From positions 1 to 32,686 of the forward strand of contig NZ_QPJL01000029.1 in the NCBI RefSeq assembly GCF_003337565.1: a stretch of DNA of 32,686 nt, written 5' to 3'. Below, piece by piece: positions 1 to 8,038 of the stretch (its first letter is position 1; each line of letters opens with the position of its first letter). Made by a program: the position numbers and the translations under genes. Below the pieces are notes generated by a model that searched no databases, was not told where the DNA came from, and worked only from the letters and a program-made list of their open reading frames with translations. Origin of the DNA: Paracoccus lutimaris (GTDB lineage Bacteria; Pseudomonadota; Alphaproteobacteria; Rhodobacterales; Rhodobacteraceae).

Positions 1-239
1 ATGAAGACGTTGATCTGCATCAAAGGACCTGCGGAAAGGCTGAAGCAGACGGCTGCAATGCAAGAGCGGCGATCATTGAATAGTTACGCCGAAATTTTTC
101 GGCCTCGTAGCCGCTGCCTTTGTTCCGTTTCGGAAACCACGTTACTTCGTCTCACCGAACAGCGCTTTCGCTATAGGTTCATGACTGAGCCAAAGCTGGT
201 TGGGTTGTCAGCCCGGTAATCTGGTCGAGGCCTCTATGT
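1..239. other. Left-edge stretch without a supported gene
   Basis: A 72-codon open frame on the plus strand (1-219) is possible, but its translation has no recognisable motif, no ribosome binding site can be seen because it begins at the window edge, and its arginine/serine-rich composition is typical of a chance frame in GC-rich DNA. A 7-bp inverted repeat, GCCGAAA-TT-TTTCGGC, lies at 88-103; its two-base spacer is too small for a normal RNA hairpin loop. The stretch lies downstream of the minus-strand LysR gene and may hold that gene's 3' region or the remnant of a neighbour beyond the window. Confidence 0.4.
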
Positions 240-1112
240 TCAGAGCGTTTCCGTCAGCGTAGGCAGGCTCTGCCAAAACGCCTCAACCGCCGGGGTTGCA
301 GGCCTCCTTATCTGGCGGATTTTCAGCAAGTGACGAAATGCTTCGGGATCTGCAGGCTGGAAAAACGCCAAGGCATCCTCGTGGGCGCGCATGGCGCTTT
401 CAGGCAGGATGGTCGCACCCAGCCCCGCCTGGACAAAGGCCAGCAGCGCGGTGGTATTGCGCGATTCCAGCACCGATGAGATCAGGTGCCTCTCCACGAC
501 CGGGCTTTTGACCATGCCACACAGCGGGTTGATGATCGTCGGCTCCAGGTCCAGCAGCGACCAACTGGGAGGTTCCTGCCTGGCGGCGCGGGCGATCGGG
601 CCGTCTGCCCGGCAAACGATGCCCAACGGCGTGCGCTCGATCAGCGCGCCCTCGGTGGCATTCTCCGGCGCGGCCGAGACGATGCCGATGTCGGCTTCGT
701 CATATTCAAGACGCCGGCGGACAGTGGCGCTGTCGACATCGTTGATTTCAAGCCGCACGTCGGGTCGCTCGCGCCGGAAGCGCAGGATTACCTTCGGCAA
801 CAGGCTGATCGTCGCCGAAGGCACGGCAACAATGCGAACCGACCCGCCGGTCGAGGTCGCATAGCGCCGGATCGCCCGCACGCTGCGGTCATAGGCATCG
901 TTGGCCCGCTGGCTTTCCTCGAGCACCAGAACACCCAGCGGTGTCAGACGGTTCTTGCGCCCGGCCTCGAACAGCGCGCCGCCGACCTCCTGTTCCAGTT
1001 GCAGCAGCATCATCGACACCGCCGAGGGCGTCCGGCCCAGGGCATCGGCGGCGCGCGCCAGCGATCCCTGTTCGGCGGTGGTCTGGAACACCCGCAGCAT
1101 TTCAAGCTTCAT
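240..1112 (-). CDS. LysR-family transcriptional regulator (divergent to the aldehyde dehydrogenase operon)
   Basis: A 290-residue protein, close to the usual LysR length of about 300. The N-terminal winged helix-turn-helix occupies roughly residues 3-62, with the pattern GSLARAADALGRTPSAVS as the DNA-recognition helix pair. The rest, from about residue 90, is the two-lobed periplasmic-binding-like co-inducer domain, with GLGATILPESA near the end. It is transcribed away from the aldehyde dehydrogenase gene with only 89 bp between the two starts, the usual LysR arrangement, so it most likely controls that operon and itself in response to the operon's substrate or an intermediate. The start at 1112 opens directly with MKLEMLRVF, a typical LysR beginning. 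The inducer cannot be read from the sequence. Confidence 0.9.
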   Translation of the reverse strand: MKLEMLRVFQTTAEQGSLARAADALGRTPSAVSMMLLQLEQEVGGALFEAGRKNRLTPLGVLVLEESQRANDAYDRSVRAIRRYATSTGGSVRIVAVPSATISLLPKVILRFRRERPDVRLEINDVDSATVRRRLEYDEADIGIVSAAPENATEGALIERTPLGIVCRADGPIARAARQEPPSWSLLDLEPTIINPLCGMVKSPVVERHLISSVLESRNTTALLAFVQAGLGATILPESAMRAHEDALAFFQPADPEAFRHLLKIRQIRRPATPAVEAFWQSLPTLTETL

Positions 1113-1201
1113 TTCAATTCACCTGAATTTTTATTCAGAACTTCAAGATTGTCTGAAGCAATAGCCGCTTTTACAGCAGTTGCAAAGCAAGGAGAGCCGC
1201 C
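1113..1201. promoter_or_regulatory. Divergent promoter region with nested inverted repeats (probable LysR sites)
   Basis: The 89-bp gap is AT-rich compared with its surroundings and contains two inverted repeats: CTGAAT-TTTT-ATTCAG at 1123-1138 and CTTCA-N8-TGAAG at 1141-1158. The half-site TTCA recurs several times. LysR regulators commonly bind interrupted dyads in such divergent gaps, often at a recognition site plus an activation site, so these two are reasonable candidates. The aldehyde dehydrogenase gene has a good ribosome binding site, AAGGAG, just before its ATG at 1202. Promoter hexamers are not clear. Confidence 0.5.
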
Positions 1202-2653
1202 ATGACCCAGAATCAGCATCTTCATATCGCGGGCCGCTGGCAGTCCGGCATCTCGACGGTCGAGAATCGCAACCCGTCGGACCTGTCGGACCTGATCGGC
1301 CATTACGACCAAGCAAGCGCCGAGCAGCTGGATCAGGCGCTGGAGGCGGCGCGGGCGGCCCAGCCTGTCTGGTTGGCGGCCGGCATCCAGAAACGCCATG
1401 ACGTGCTGATGGCCATCGGCACCGAACTGATGGCCCGCGCCGGAGAAATCGGCCGCATCATCGCGCGCGAGGAGGGCAAGCCACTGGCCGAGGGCAAAGG
1501 CGAGACCTATCGCGCCGGCCAGTTCTTTACCTATTACGCGGCGGAATGTCTGCGCAATCAGGGCGATCTGGCCGAAAGCGTGCGCCCCGGCGTCGAGATC
1601 GATGTGCGCCGCGAGCCGGTGGGCGTGGTGGCGATTGTCAGCCCGTGGAATTTCCCGGTGGCGACGCCCGCCTGGAAAATCGCCCCGGCGCTGGCCTTTG
1701 GCAATGCCGTGGTCTGGAAGCCCGCCAACCTGACCCCCGCCAGTGCCGTGGCGCTGGCCGAAATCATCGCGCGGCAGGACATTCCGCCGGGCCTGTTCAA
1801 CCTGGTGCTGGGTTCGGGTCGCGAGGTCGGGCAGCGGCTGGTCGAAAGCCCCAAGGTCGATGCAATCAGCTTTACCGGCTCGGTCGGCGTCGGGCGCGGC
1901 ATCGCGGCCTCGGCCGTGGCCAATATGACCAAGGTGCAGATGGAGATGGGGTCGAAAAATCCCATGCTCATCATGGAGGATTGCGATCTGGATCTGGCCG
2001 TCGCCCATGCCGCCAATGCGGCCTTTGGCGGCACCGGGCAGAAATGCACCGCCGCCAGCCGGCTGATCGTGCATTCCGCCATCCATGACCAGTTTGCCGA
2101 ACGTCTGGTTGCGGCCGCCAAGGCGTTCAAGGTCGGCCACGCGCTGGAGGACGGCACCCAGATCGGGCCGGTGGTCAGCGAAGGCCAGCTTGCCCAGAAC
2201 CTTGCGTATGTCGAAAAGGGCCGATCCGAGGGCGCCGAACTGCTCTGCGGCGGCGACCGGCTGGACCGGCCGACCCAGGGCTATTTCATGGCCCCCGCCG
2301 TGCTGGCCGGAACCCGCAATGACATGACCGTAAACCGCGAGGAAATGTTCGCCCCGATCAGCTGCCTGATCAAGGCCGACAGCTATGCAGAAGCGCTGGC
2401 GATCGCCAATGACAGCCCATTCGGGCTGACCGCCGGCATCATGACCCGCAGCCTGTCGCGCGCCAGCCACTTTCGCGCCAATATGCGGGCGGGCTGCGTC
2501 ATGGTGAACCTGCCCACCGCCGGCACCGACTACCACGTTCCGTTCGGCGGGCGTGGCGCGTCCAGCTTTGGCTCGCGCGAACAGGGGCGCTATGCGGCCG
2601 AGTTCTACACTTCGGTCAAGACCGCCTATGTCGCAGCGGGGGCGCCGGAATGA
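1202..2653 (+). CDS. NAD(P)-dependent aldehyde dehydrogenase
   Basis: A 483-residue class I/II aldehyde dehydrogenase that would oxidise an aldehyde to its carboxylic acid with NAD(P). The family landmarks are present: the PWNFPVATPAWK segment near residue 150, the general-base glutamate at about residue 248 in MEMGSKNP, the nucleophilic cysteine at about residue 282 in GQKCTA, and the C-terminal PFGGRGASSFG motif. It resembles the succinate-semialdehyde and 2-ketoglutaric-semialdehyde dehydrogenase branch more than betaine aldehyde dehydrogenase, but substrate cannot be fixed by eye. The start has a strong AAGGAG site. It is the first gene of the operon, and its stop overlaps the next start (ATGA). 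In context it should oxidise an aldehyde released from the substrate brought in by the BCCT transporter. Confidence 0.9.
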   Translation: MTQNQHLHIAGRWQSGISTVENRNPSDLSDLIGHYDQASAEQLDQALEAARAAQPVWLAAGIQKRHDVLMAIGTELMARAGEIGRIIAREEGKPLAEGKGETYRAGQFFTYYAAECLRNQGDLAESVRPGVEIDVRREPVGVVAIVSPWNFPVATPAWKIAPALAFGNAVVWKPANLTPASAVALAEIIARQDIPPGLFNLVLGSGREVGQRLVESPKVDAISFTGSVGVGRGIAASAVANMTKVQMEMGSKNPMLIMEDCDLDLAVAHAANAAFGGTGQKCTAASRLIVHSAIHDQFAERLVAAAKAFKVGHALEDGTQIGPVVSEGQLAQNLAYVEKGRSEGAELLCGGDRLDRPTQGYFMAPAVLAGTRNDMTVNREEMFAPISCLIKADSYAEALAIANDSPFGLTAGIMTRSLSRASHFRANMRAGCVMVNLPTAGTDYHVPFGGRGASSFGSREQGRYAAEFYTSVKTAYVAAGAPE

Positions 2654-3663
2654 CGCCGCTGATCGACGGGCTGCAATACGCCAACTGGTCGGAAAAGATC
2701 TTTCGCCAGATGCGCGCCGGCGGCGTGGATGCGGTGCATGTCACCATCACCTATCACGAGACCTTCCGCGAGACGGTGCAGGTGATCGAGCGCTGGAACC
2801 GCTGGTTCGAGCTGCACCCCGACCTGATCTTTCAGGGCCGCACCGCCGCCGATGTGCAGCGTGCCCGCGACACCGGCCGCACCGCGATCTTTTTCGGCTC
2901 GCAGAACCCGTCCTGCATCGAGGACGACATCGGCCTCGTTGAGGTGCTGCACACGCTGGGCCTGCGCTTCATGCAGCTGACCTACAACAACCAGTCGCTG
3001 CTGGCCTCGGGCTGTTACGAGGCGACCGACAGTGGCCTGACCCGGATGGGCCGCGCCGTGGTGGCCGAGATGAACCGCGTCGGTGTGGTGGTGGACATGA
3101 GCCATTCCGCCGAACGCTCGACGCTCGAGGCGATCGAACATTCGACGCGGCCGATCACCATCAGCCACGCCAACCTGCATAGCTGGCACCCGGCGCTGCG
3201 CAACAAGTCGGATCAGCTTCTGCGCGCGCTTGGCGAATCCGGCGGTTTCCTGGGGCTGTCGGTCTATCCGCATCACTTGCGGGGCGGCAGCGCTTGCACG
3301 CTTCAGGACTGGTGCGACATGGTGGCGCGCGCGATTGATCTGGTCGGTCCGGGCCAGGTCGGCATCGGCACCGACCTGTGCCAGGACCAGCCCGACAGCA
3401 TCGTCGAATGGATGCGCAGCGGACGCTGGACCAAGACGGTGGACTACGGCGAAGGCAGCGCCGATGCGCCGGGCTTTCCGCCGATGCCGTCGTGGTTCCG
3501 CGACAACCGCGATTTCGGCAGCCTGCGCGACGGGCTGGCCGCTGCCGGGCTAGACCCCGCCACCATCGACGGAGTGATGGGCGGCAACTGGCTGGAATTC
3601 TTCAGGATCAGCTTTGGCCCCGCGCATGTGGCCGGGCTGCAGGCACAGCGGGTCGCCGGCTAG
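2650..3663 (+). CDS. M19 (membrane/renal dipeptidase) family protein with a degenerate metal site
   Basis: A 337-residue homologue of renal-type dipeptidases, which are amidohydrolase-fold enzymes with a binuclear zinc site. The late family features are present: DMSH (His152), ISHAN (His173), GTD (Asp242) and GGNWLEFF near residue 312. The early ones are not. The usual DGHND metal motif at the N-terminus reads DGLQY, so both His and Asp ligands are lost, and the usual EGG bridging glutamate is replaced in GSQNP near residue 84. A normal two-zinc dipeptidase mechanism is therefore doubtful; a one-metal hydrolase or lyase with a new substrate is more likely. There is no signal peptide, so it is cytoplasmic. 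It overlaps the aldehyde dehydrogenase stop by 4 bp, so the two are translationally coupled and probably act in one pathway. Confidence 0.82.
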   Translation: MTPLIDGLQYANWSEKIFRQMRAGGVDAVHVTITYHETFRETVQVIERWNRWFELHPDLIFQGRTAADVQRARDTGRTAIFFGSQNPSCIEDDIGLVEVLHTLGLRFMQLTYNNQSLLASGCYEATDSGLTRMGRAVVAEMNRVGVVVDMSHSAERSTLEAIEHSTRPITISHANLHSWHPALRNKSDQLLRALGESGGFLGLSVYPHHLRGGSACTLQDWCDMVARAIDLVGPGQVGIGTDLCQDQPDSIVEWMRSGRWTKTVDYGEGSADAPGFPPMPSWFRDNRDFGSLRDGLAAAGLDPATIDGVMGGNWLEFFRISFGPAHVAGLQAQRVAG

Positions 3664-3698
3664 CGCCGCACCCATTTCGACGTTCAGGGAGGAACGAC

Positions 3699-5264
3699 AT
3701 GGCCGATATTTCGATAACCGGGGCGAAGGGTACCCTGAGCAGGGTCAACAAGCCCCTGTTCGCCCTGTCGGGAGGGTTCATCCTGCTGTTCTGCCTTTAT
3801 GCGCTGGTGGACATCGACGGATTGTCGGTGCTGGTGGACGCGGGCTTTGCGTTCTCGGCGCGGTATTTCGGGCTTTACTGGCAGATCCTGCTGCTGGCGA
3901 CATTCCTCATCAGCCTGGTGCTCTGTGTGCTGCCCGGCGGGCGGGTCAGGCTGGGCGGCATGTCCATGCCCGAGTTCAAGACCTTCAACTGGGCCTCAAT
4001 GATCATGTGCACGCTGCTTGCGGGCGGCGGGGTGTTCTGGGCGGCGGGAGAACCCATCGCGCATTTCCTGTCCACGCCGCCGCTGTTCGGCGCGGCGCCG
4101 GCCGACATGCAGGCCCGCGCCAATATCGCCATGGCGCAGGCTTTCCTGCACTGGGGCTTTCTGGCCTGGGCGATCCTCGGCTCTCTGACCAGTATCATGC
4201 TGATGCATTATCACTACGACAAGGGCCTGCCCTTGGCGCCGCGCACGCTGCTTTATCCGGTGTTCGGCGACCGGGCGATCAACGGCCCGATCGGGCTGAT
4301 CGCCGATGCCACCTGCATCATCGCCGTGGTCGCGGGCACCGTCGGACCCATCGGCTTTTTGGGCCTGCAGATGTCCTATGGCCTGAACGCCCTGACCGGC
4401 ATCCCCGACAGTTTCACGACGCAGGCCGTGGTCATCATGGCGCTGGTCGCGGTCTATACCGTCTCGGCGGTGTCGGGGCTGGACCGGGGCATCCAGATCC
4501 TGTCCAGCTTCAACGTCGTGCTGGCGCTTGGCCTGCTGGTATTCCTGCTGGTCTTCGGGCCGACCTCGGCGATGCTCACCAGCTTTTTCGGCGGCATGGG
4601 TGTCTATTTTCAGAACTTCTTCCAGATGGCGATGTATCGCGGCGAGGCGGGCGCCTTTGGCGATCCGGGCTGGCTGGGCTGGTGGACGGTGTTCTTCTGG
4701 GGCTGGTTCATGGGCTATGGCCCGCTAATGGCGATCTTCATCGCCCGCGTCAGCCGCGGCCGCTCGATCCGGCAGATCGTCATCATGCTGTCGATTGCCG
4801 CGCCGCTGATCACCAACTTCTGGTTCACCATCATCGGCGGCTCGGGGATCTCGTTCGAGATGGCGGCGCCTGACACCATCGCCGGCCCGTTCGAGGGCTT
4901 CAACCTGCCCGCCGCGCTGCTGGCGATCACCAGCGCCATGCCGGCCGGGTTCATCCTGTCGATCCTGTTCCTGATCCTGACCATGATCTTTGTCGCCACG
5001 ACCAGCGACTCGATGAGCTATGTCATCGCGGCCTCGATGTCGAATGGCGAACCCTCGGTGGCCCTACGCGCCTTCTGGGGCATCGCCATGGGGGTGATGG
5101 CGCTGATCCTGATCTCGACCGGCTCGGGCGGTATCGGCAAGCTGCAAAGCTTTATCGTGGTGACGGCGGTGCCGGTGTCGATCATCCTGCTGCCGTCGCT
5201 CTGGGACGCGCTACGCATCACCCTGATGCTGGGCCGGCAATCCACCGAACGCAAGTCGAGCTGA
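3699..5264 (+). CDS. BCCT-family (betaine/carnitine/choline) transporter
   Basis: A 521-residue inner-membrane protein with about twelve hydrophobic segments, the usual size for the betaine-choline-carnitine transporter family. The signature lies at about residues 328-350: WWTVFFWGWF followed by IARVSRGRSIRQ. Known members import quaternary ammonium or sulfonium compounds with Na+ or H+, or exchange them. The frame stays open further upstream, but the ATG at 3699 is chosen because it follows a near-perfect AGGGAGGAA site and gives a normal N-terminus. There is no long charged C-terminal extension of the osmosensing BetP type, which favours a nutritional importer over an osmotic one. It lies between catabolic genes, so its substrate is probably the compound broken down by this operon. 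Confidence 0.9.
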   Translation: MADISITGAKGTLSRVNKPLFALSGGFILLFCLYALVDIDGLSVLVDAGFAFSARYFGLYWQILLLATFLISLVLCVLPGGRVRLGGMSMPEFKTFNWASMIMCTLLAGGGVFWAAGEPIAHFLSTPPLFGAAPADMQARANIAMAQAFLHWGFLAWAILGSLTSIMLMHYHYDKGLPLAPRTLLYPVFGDRAINGPIGLIADATCIIAVVAGTVGPIGFLGLQMSYGLNALTGIPDSFTTQAVVIMALVAVYTVSAVSGLDRGIQILSSFNVVLALGLLVFLLVFGPTSAMLTSFFGGMGVYFQNFFQMAMYRGEAGAFGDPGWLGWWTVFFWGWFMGYGPLMAIFIARVSRGRSIRQIVIMLSIAAPLITNFWFTIIGGSGISFEMAAPDTIAGPFEGFNLPAALLAITSAMPAGFILSILFLILTMIFVATTSDSMSYVIAASMSNGEPSVALRAFWGIAMGVMALILISTGSGGIGKLQSFIVVTAVPVSIILLPSLWDALRITLMLGRQSTERKSS

Positions 5265-5270
5265 CCGTCA

Positions 5271-6962
5271 ATGATGAGCGCACAGATGAACCGTCCGATC
5301 CTGTACACCGCCCCCGACCTGGTCCCGTTCCGCCGCGATCCAGGCCAGGTGATGACGCTGGCCCGCATGGGCGCCGCGCATCCGATGCGGCTGTCCTTCC
5401 TGCGCCAGATGCTGCGCCGCGTCCAGGCCGAGGGCTGGCGCTTTGACCGCCCGGTCTGGGACATCGACGTACGCGGCGTCGGCCGCGCGGTCTATCGCGC
5501 CATTGGCCCGGTGCGGACCTACAGCCTCGTGGCCTTTGGCCATGACCTGCCCGACGAGATGCGCTCGGACCGGGTCATCGCCACCGCCTGGGACGCGACC
5601 TTCGCGCTGTTCGACGGCGAGCCGTCCACGGCCGATCTTGACCGGCTTGCCGCCAATGTGCCCCTGCAAGAGGCCGGGCGCATCTCCCCGCGCGAGCTGT
5701 CGCTCAGCCGCGCCAACCGCTCGGTGCGGCTGTTTGCGCATGTGATCGACCGGCTGGCGCAGGGGCTGCAACCCGACCCGGCCGAGGTGGCGGCCGTCGG
5801 CTATCTGATGCGCACCACCGCGGTCTATGGCGCCGGCAAGTTCGGCGCCGCCGACCGCGCGGTGATAGCCGGGCGCGACGAGCTGTCGGCGCCGTTTCAG
5901 GCCGAGATGCTCAGCGTCTGGCTGACGCGCCAGTTCACCGTGGATCTGGTCGAGCATCTGGCCGCCGCGCAGGGCGGCGCCCGCGCGGTGCGGCTGGACC
6001 GCGCCACGCGCCGCAGCCTTGGCGTCGGCAATTCCACCGGCCTCGGCATGGCGCCTTTTCTGGTGCGCCACCCGGCGCTGCTGAACAACTGGATCCAGGC
6101 GCGCGAGGACGCCCTGGCCCGTGTGCGCGCGCAGAGTGCTGCCGATCCTGCGGCTGTGCGCGGGTTGCACGAGGCCCTGTCCGATGCCCGCCGCAATGCC
6201 GCATTGTGGCATTCCGATCATCCGATCCAGACCGGCAAACTGGCCGATCTGCGCGCCGATCTGGACCGCATCGCCGAGCATCTGGCCAATTGGCCGCAGC
6301 CCGGCCCGCACCCCTGGGACGTGCTCTGGCGCTGGGGCGAGGCCAAGCTGACGCTCGAGGGGCAAGAGGCGCTGCTGGCGCTGATGCTGGAGCCGCATGG
6401 CGCGCTGATCGACGATCTGGGTGCCAGCATGTCGGCCGAGGAAACCATGGCCGCCCGCATCGACGGCGCCATGAGCGTGGACAGGCTGCGCGCCATCATC
6501 CGCGACCGTTTCCAATGGGCGCTGGAGATCGACTTTGCCAATCCGGCCAACGACGCCCGCTTCTGGTATGTCTCCGAGGAAAAGCTGGAGCCGCGACTTG
6601 GCGAACGCCATGCCGAGCCGGGCGCCGAGCGGGAACAGCCGCTGTGCATCGCGCGTCTGGTGCAGGACCTGCATCGCGCGCTGGACGCTGTGGCTGGCAA
6701 CAGCCCGGTGGCCGCTTTCCTGATGGACCAGCCGCAGCACCGCCATGCGCTGCGCCGGGTGCAGCTTGCCGAAGACCACCCCTTTGCCGAGGTGCGCGAC
6801 AATCTGATCGGGGCGACGATGCTGCCCATCGACCTGATGCGCTGCAAGCTGGCGTTCTTTGGTGCCAGCCGGTTCGATCCCCGGTCCGACAAATGGGTGC
6901 GCATCAGCCTGTTCCAGGACCTGCCCTATCCCGACGAGCTTGCGGAAAGGGCCGCGCAATGA
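5271..6962 (+). CDS. 563-residue conserved-looking protein of unknown function
   Basis: I do not recognise a family. The protein is soluble, with no signal peptide or membrane segment, and is rich in Ala, Arg and Leu. Features that look like functional motifs are GVGNSTGLGM at residues 251-260 followed by a PFLVRHPALLNNWI stretch, a Trp-rich segment around residues 340-360 (HPWDVLWRWGEAK), an aspartate-rich early part near WDIDVRGVGRAVYR, and a C-terminal LPIDLMRCKLAFFGASRF. The glycine-rich motif could bind a phosphate or cofactor, but this is a guess. Three in-frame ATGs (5271, 5274, 5286) compete and none has a good ribosome binding site; the first lies 6 bp after the BCCT stop, so coupling to upstream translation is likely. 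Its stop overlaps the next start. Codon use matches its neighbours, so it is a real gene. Confidence 0.85.
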   Translation: MMSAQMNRPILYTAPDLVPFRRDPGQVMTLARMGAAHPMRLSFLRQMLRRVQAEGWRFDRPVWDIDVRGVGRAVYRAIGPVRTYSLVAFGHDLPDEMRSDRVIATAWDATFALFDGEPSTADLDRLAANVPLQEAGRISPRELSLSRANRSVRLFAHVIDRLAQGLQPDPAEVAAVGYLMRTTAVYGAGKFGAADRAVIAGRDELSAPFQAEMLSVWLTRQFTVDLVEHLAAAQGGARAVRLDRATRRSLGVGNSTGLGMAPFLVRHPALLNNWIQAREDALARVRAQSAADPAAVRGLHEALSDARRNAALWHSDHPIQTGKLADLRADLDRIAEHLANWPQPGPHPWDVLWRWGEAKLTLEGQEALLALMLEPHGALIDDLGASMSAEETMAARIDGAMSVDRLRAIIRDRFQWALEIDFANPANDARFWYVSEEKLEPRLGERHAEPGAEREQPLCIARLVQDLHRALDAVAGNSPVAAFLMDQPQHRHALRRVQLAEDHPFAEVRDNLIGATMLPIDLMRCKLAFFGASRFDPRSDKWVRISLFQDLPYPDELAERAAQ

Positions 6963-7654
6963 CCGAAGCGCATGATCCGACCGTCTCGGTGCCGCAGTTT
7001 GCGCCCGGCGCCAGCGCCGCGGCGAACCTGTCGCGCAACGAGATCGAGGCGCTGTGTCTAAAGGCCGCACGCGGTGCCGGAATGCCCTGGGGTCTGGCCG
7101 AGGAGGCGGGCTTTGCCGCCGGCTGGCTGGCCCTGCATGGTCTGGACGGCGCGGCGCTGCTGCTGGCGCATCTGACCGACCCGCTCGAGTCCCGCTTTGC
7201 TATCTCTGACCGCCAGTGGTCGGGCATGGACGGGCTGTGCCCGATCGCCGTCGGCGCGGCGCTGGACGATCACGCGGCGCTGCCCGCCGGCATCTGCGCC
7301 GGCCCGGTCAGCCTGCGCGCGCTGCGCCGCCCGGTGCTGGCACTGCCGCTGCTGGCCCGCATGGCGGCGGCCATGGGCAGGGCGCTGGTGCTGGACTGGA
7401 ACGGCGGCCAGGCACGGATCACCGCCTCGGGCGCCATCGCGCCCGATGATCTGGCCATGCTGGCCGCGCTGTGCGAGGCCGACCTGACCATCTCGGTCAC
7501 GGCCGATGCTGCCGCCGCGCCCGCCCCGACCGGCATTGCATCGGTCTCGGAGCAGGCGCTGGCCGGGCTGCAAGCGCTGGCGATGCGCACCACCGTGCCC
7601 GCATCGGAGCAATCCCGCCGTGGCGCCGGCGCCGCGGCCAGCGACAATGACTGA
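6959..7654 (+). CDS. DUF3726 family protein
   Basis: A 231-residue protein whose N-terminal half matches what I recall of the DUF3726 family: LSRNEIEALCLKAARGAG followed by MPWGLAEEAGFAA at about residues 23-60. No biochemical function is known to me for this family. The middle holds a small CPIAVGAALDD segment, and the C-terminal 40 residues are Ala-rich and look poorly ordered. It starts at the ATGA overlap with the 563-residue gene, so the two are translationally coupled and may form a complex or act on the same intermediate. The longer open frame upstream is rejected because it runs through the preceding gene in another phase. It is probably cytoplasmic. Confidence 0.8.
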   Translation: MTEAHDPTVSVPQFAPGASAAANLSRNEIEALCLKAARGAGMPWGLAEEAGFAAGWLALHGLDGAALLLAHLTDPLESRFAISDRQWSGMDGLCPIAVGAALDDHAALPAGICAGPVSLRALRRPVLALPLLARMAAAMGRALVLDWNGGQARITASGAIAPDDLAMLAALCEADLTISVTADAAAAPAPTGIASVSEQALAGLQALAMRTTVPASEQSRRGAGAAASDND

Positions 7655-7670
7655 AACCAAAGGACACCGC

Positions 7671-8030
7671 ATGACCCTGACCCGCCTGAACCCCGGCCCG
7701 CGCATGAGCGAAGCCGTCACCATCGGCGACATCGTCTTTCTGGCCGGGCAGGTGCCTGACGATCTGAGCGCCGACATCACCACCCAGACACGGCAGGTGC
7801 TGGCCAATGTCGATGCCGTGCTGGCCCAGCTGGGCGGCAGCAAGGCCGATATCGCCTCGGTGCAGGTCTGGCTGGCTGACATGGCCGATTTTGCCGGCAT
7901 GAATGCGGTCTGGGACGCCTGGGTCGATCCGGCCAATCCCCCGGCCCGCGCGACCGGCGGCGTGCCACTGGCGCGGCCCGGCATGCGGGTCGAGATGATC
8001 GTCGTTGCGCGCAACCCTGCGGCGCGCTGA
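7671..8030 (+). CDS. RidA/YjgF/UK114-family enamine/imine deaminase
   Basis: A 119-residue single-domain RidA-family protein. Canonical RidA enzymes hydrolyse reactive enamines and imines to keto compounds and ammonia. The family pattern is present: VFLAGQVPDD, QTRQVLANVDAVLAQLGG, and PPARATGGVPL with the conserved arginine that binds the substrate carboxylate, followed by VEMIVVA. The ATG at 7671 follows AAAGGA. The gene closes the operon, 16 bp after the DUF3726 gene. Its presence suggests that one step of the pathway makes an imine or enamine, for example by oxidation or deamination of an amine. The opine cluster also contains a RidA paralogue (28005-28361), but the two differ widely in sequence. 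Confidence 0.88.
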   Translation: MTLTRLNPGPRMSEAVTIGDIVFLAGQVPDDLSADITTQTRQVLANVDAVLAQLGGSKADIASVQVWLADMADFAGMNAVWDAWVDPANPPARATGGVPLARPGMRVEMIVVARNPAAR

Positions 8031-8038
8031 GCCGCGTC

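Noticed and set aside
88..103. GCCGAAA-TT-TTTCGGC as a terminator
   Set aside because: Two-base spacer is too short for an RNA loop without losing the inner pairs, and no T run follows the stem.
1..219. Possible 72-residue protein at the left edge
   Set aside because: No motif, no visible ribosome binding site, and composition like a chance frame; kept only as an unassigned stretch.
1109..2536. Long minus-strand open frame (475 codons) opposite the aldehyde dehydrogenase gene
   Set aside because: Antisense frame in GC-rich DNA; its His/Gly/Ala/Arg-rich translation has no domain, and the plus strand encodes a clear enzyme.
5268..7070. 600-codon minus-strand open frame opposite the 563-residue gene
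   Set aside because: It has the composition of a shadow frame (His, Gln, Gly, Arg-rich). The plus-strand frame fits the operon spacing and overlaps, so the antisense frame was not called, although the plus-strand protein is itself of unknown family.
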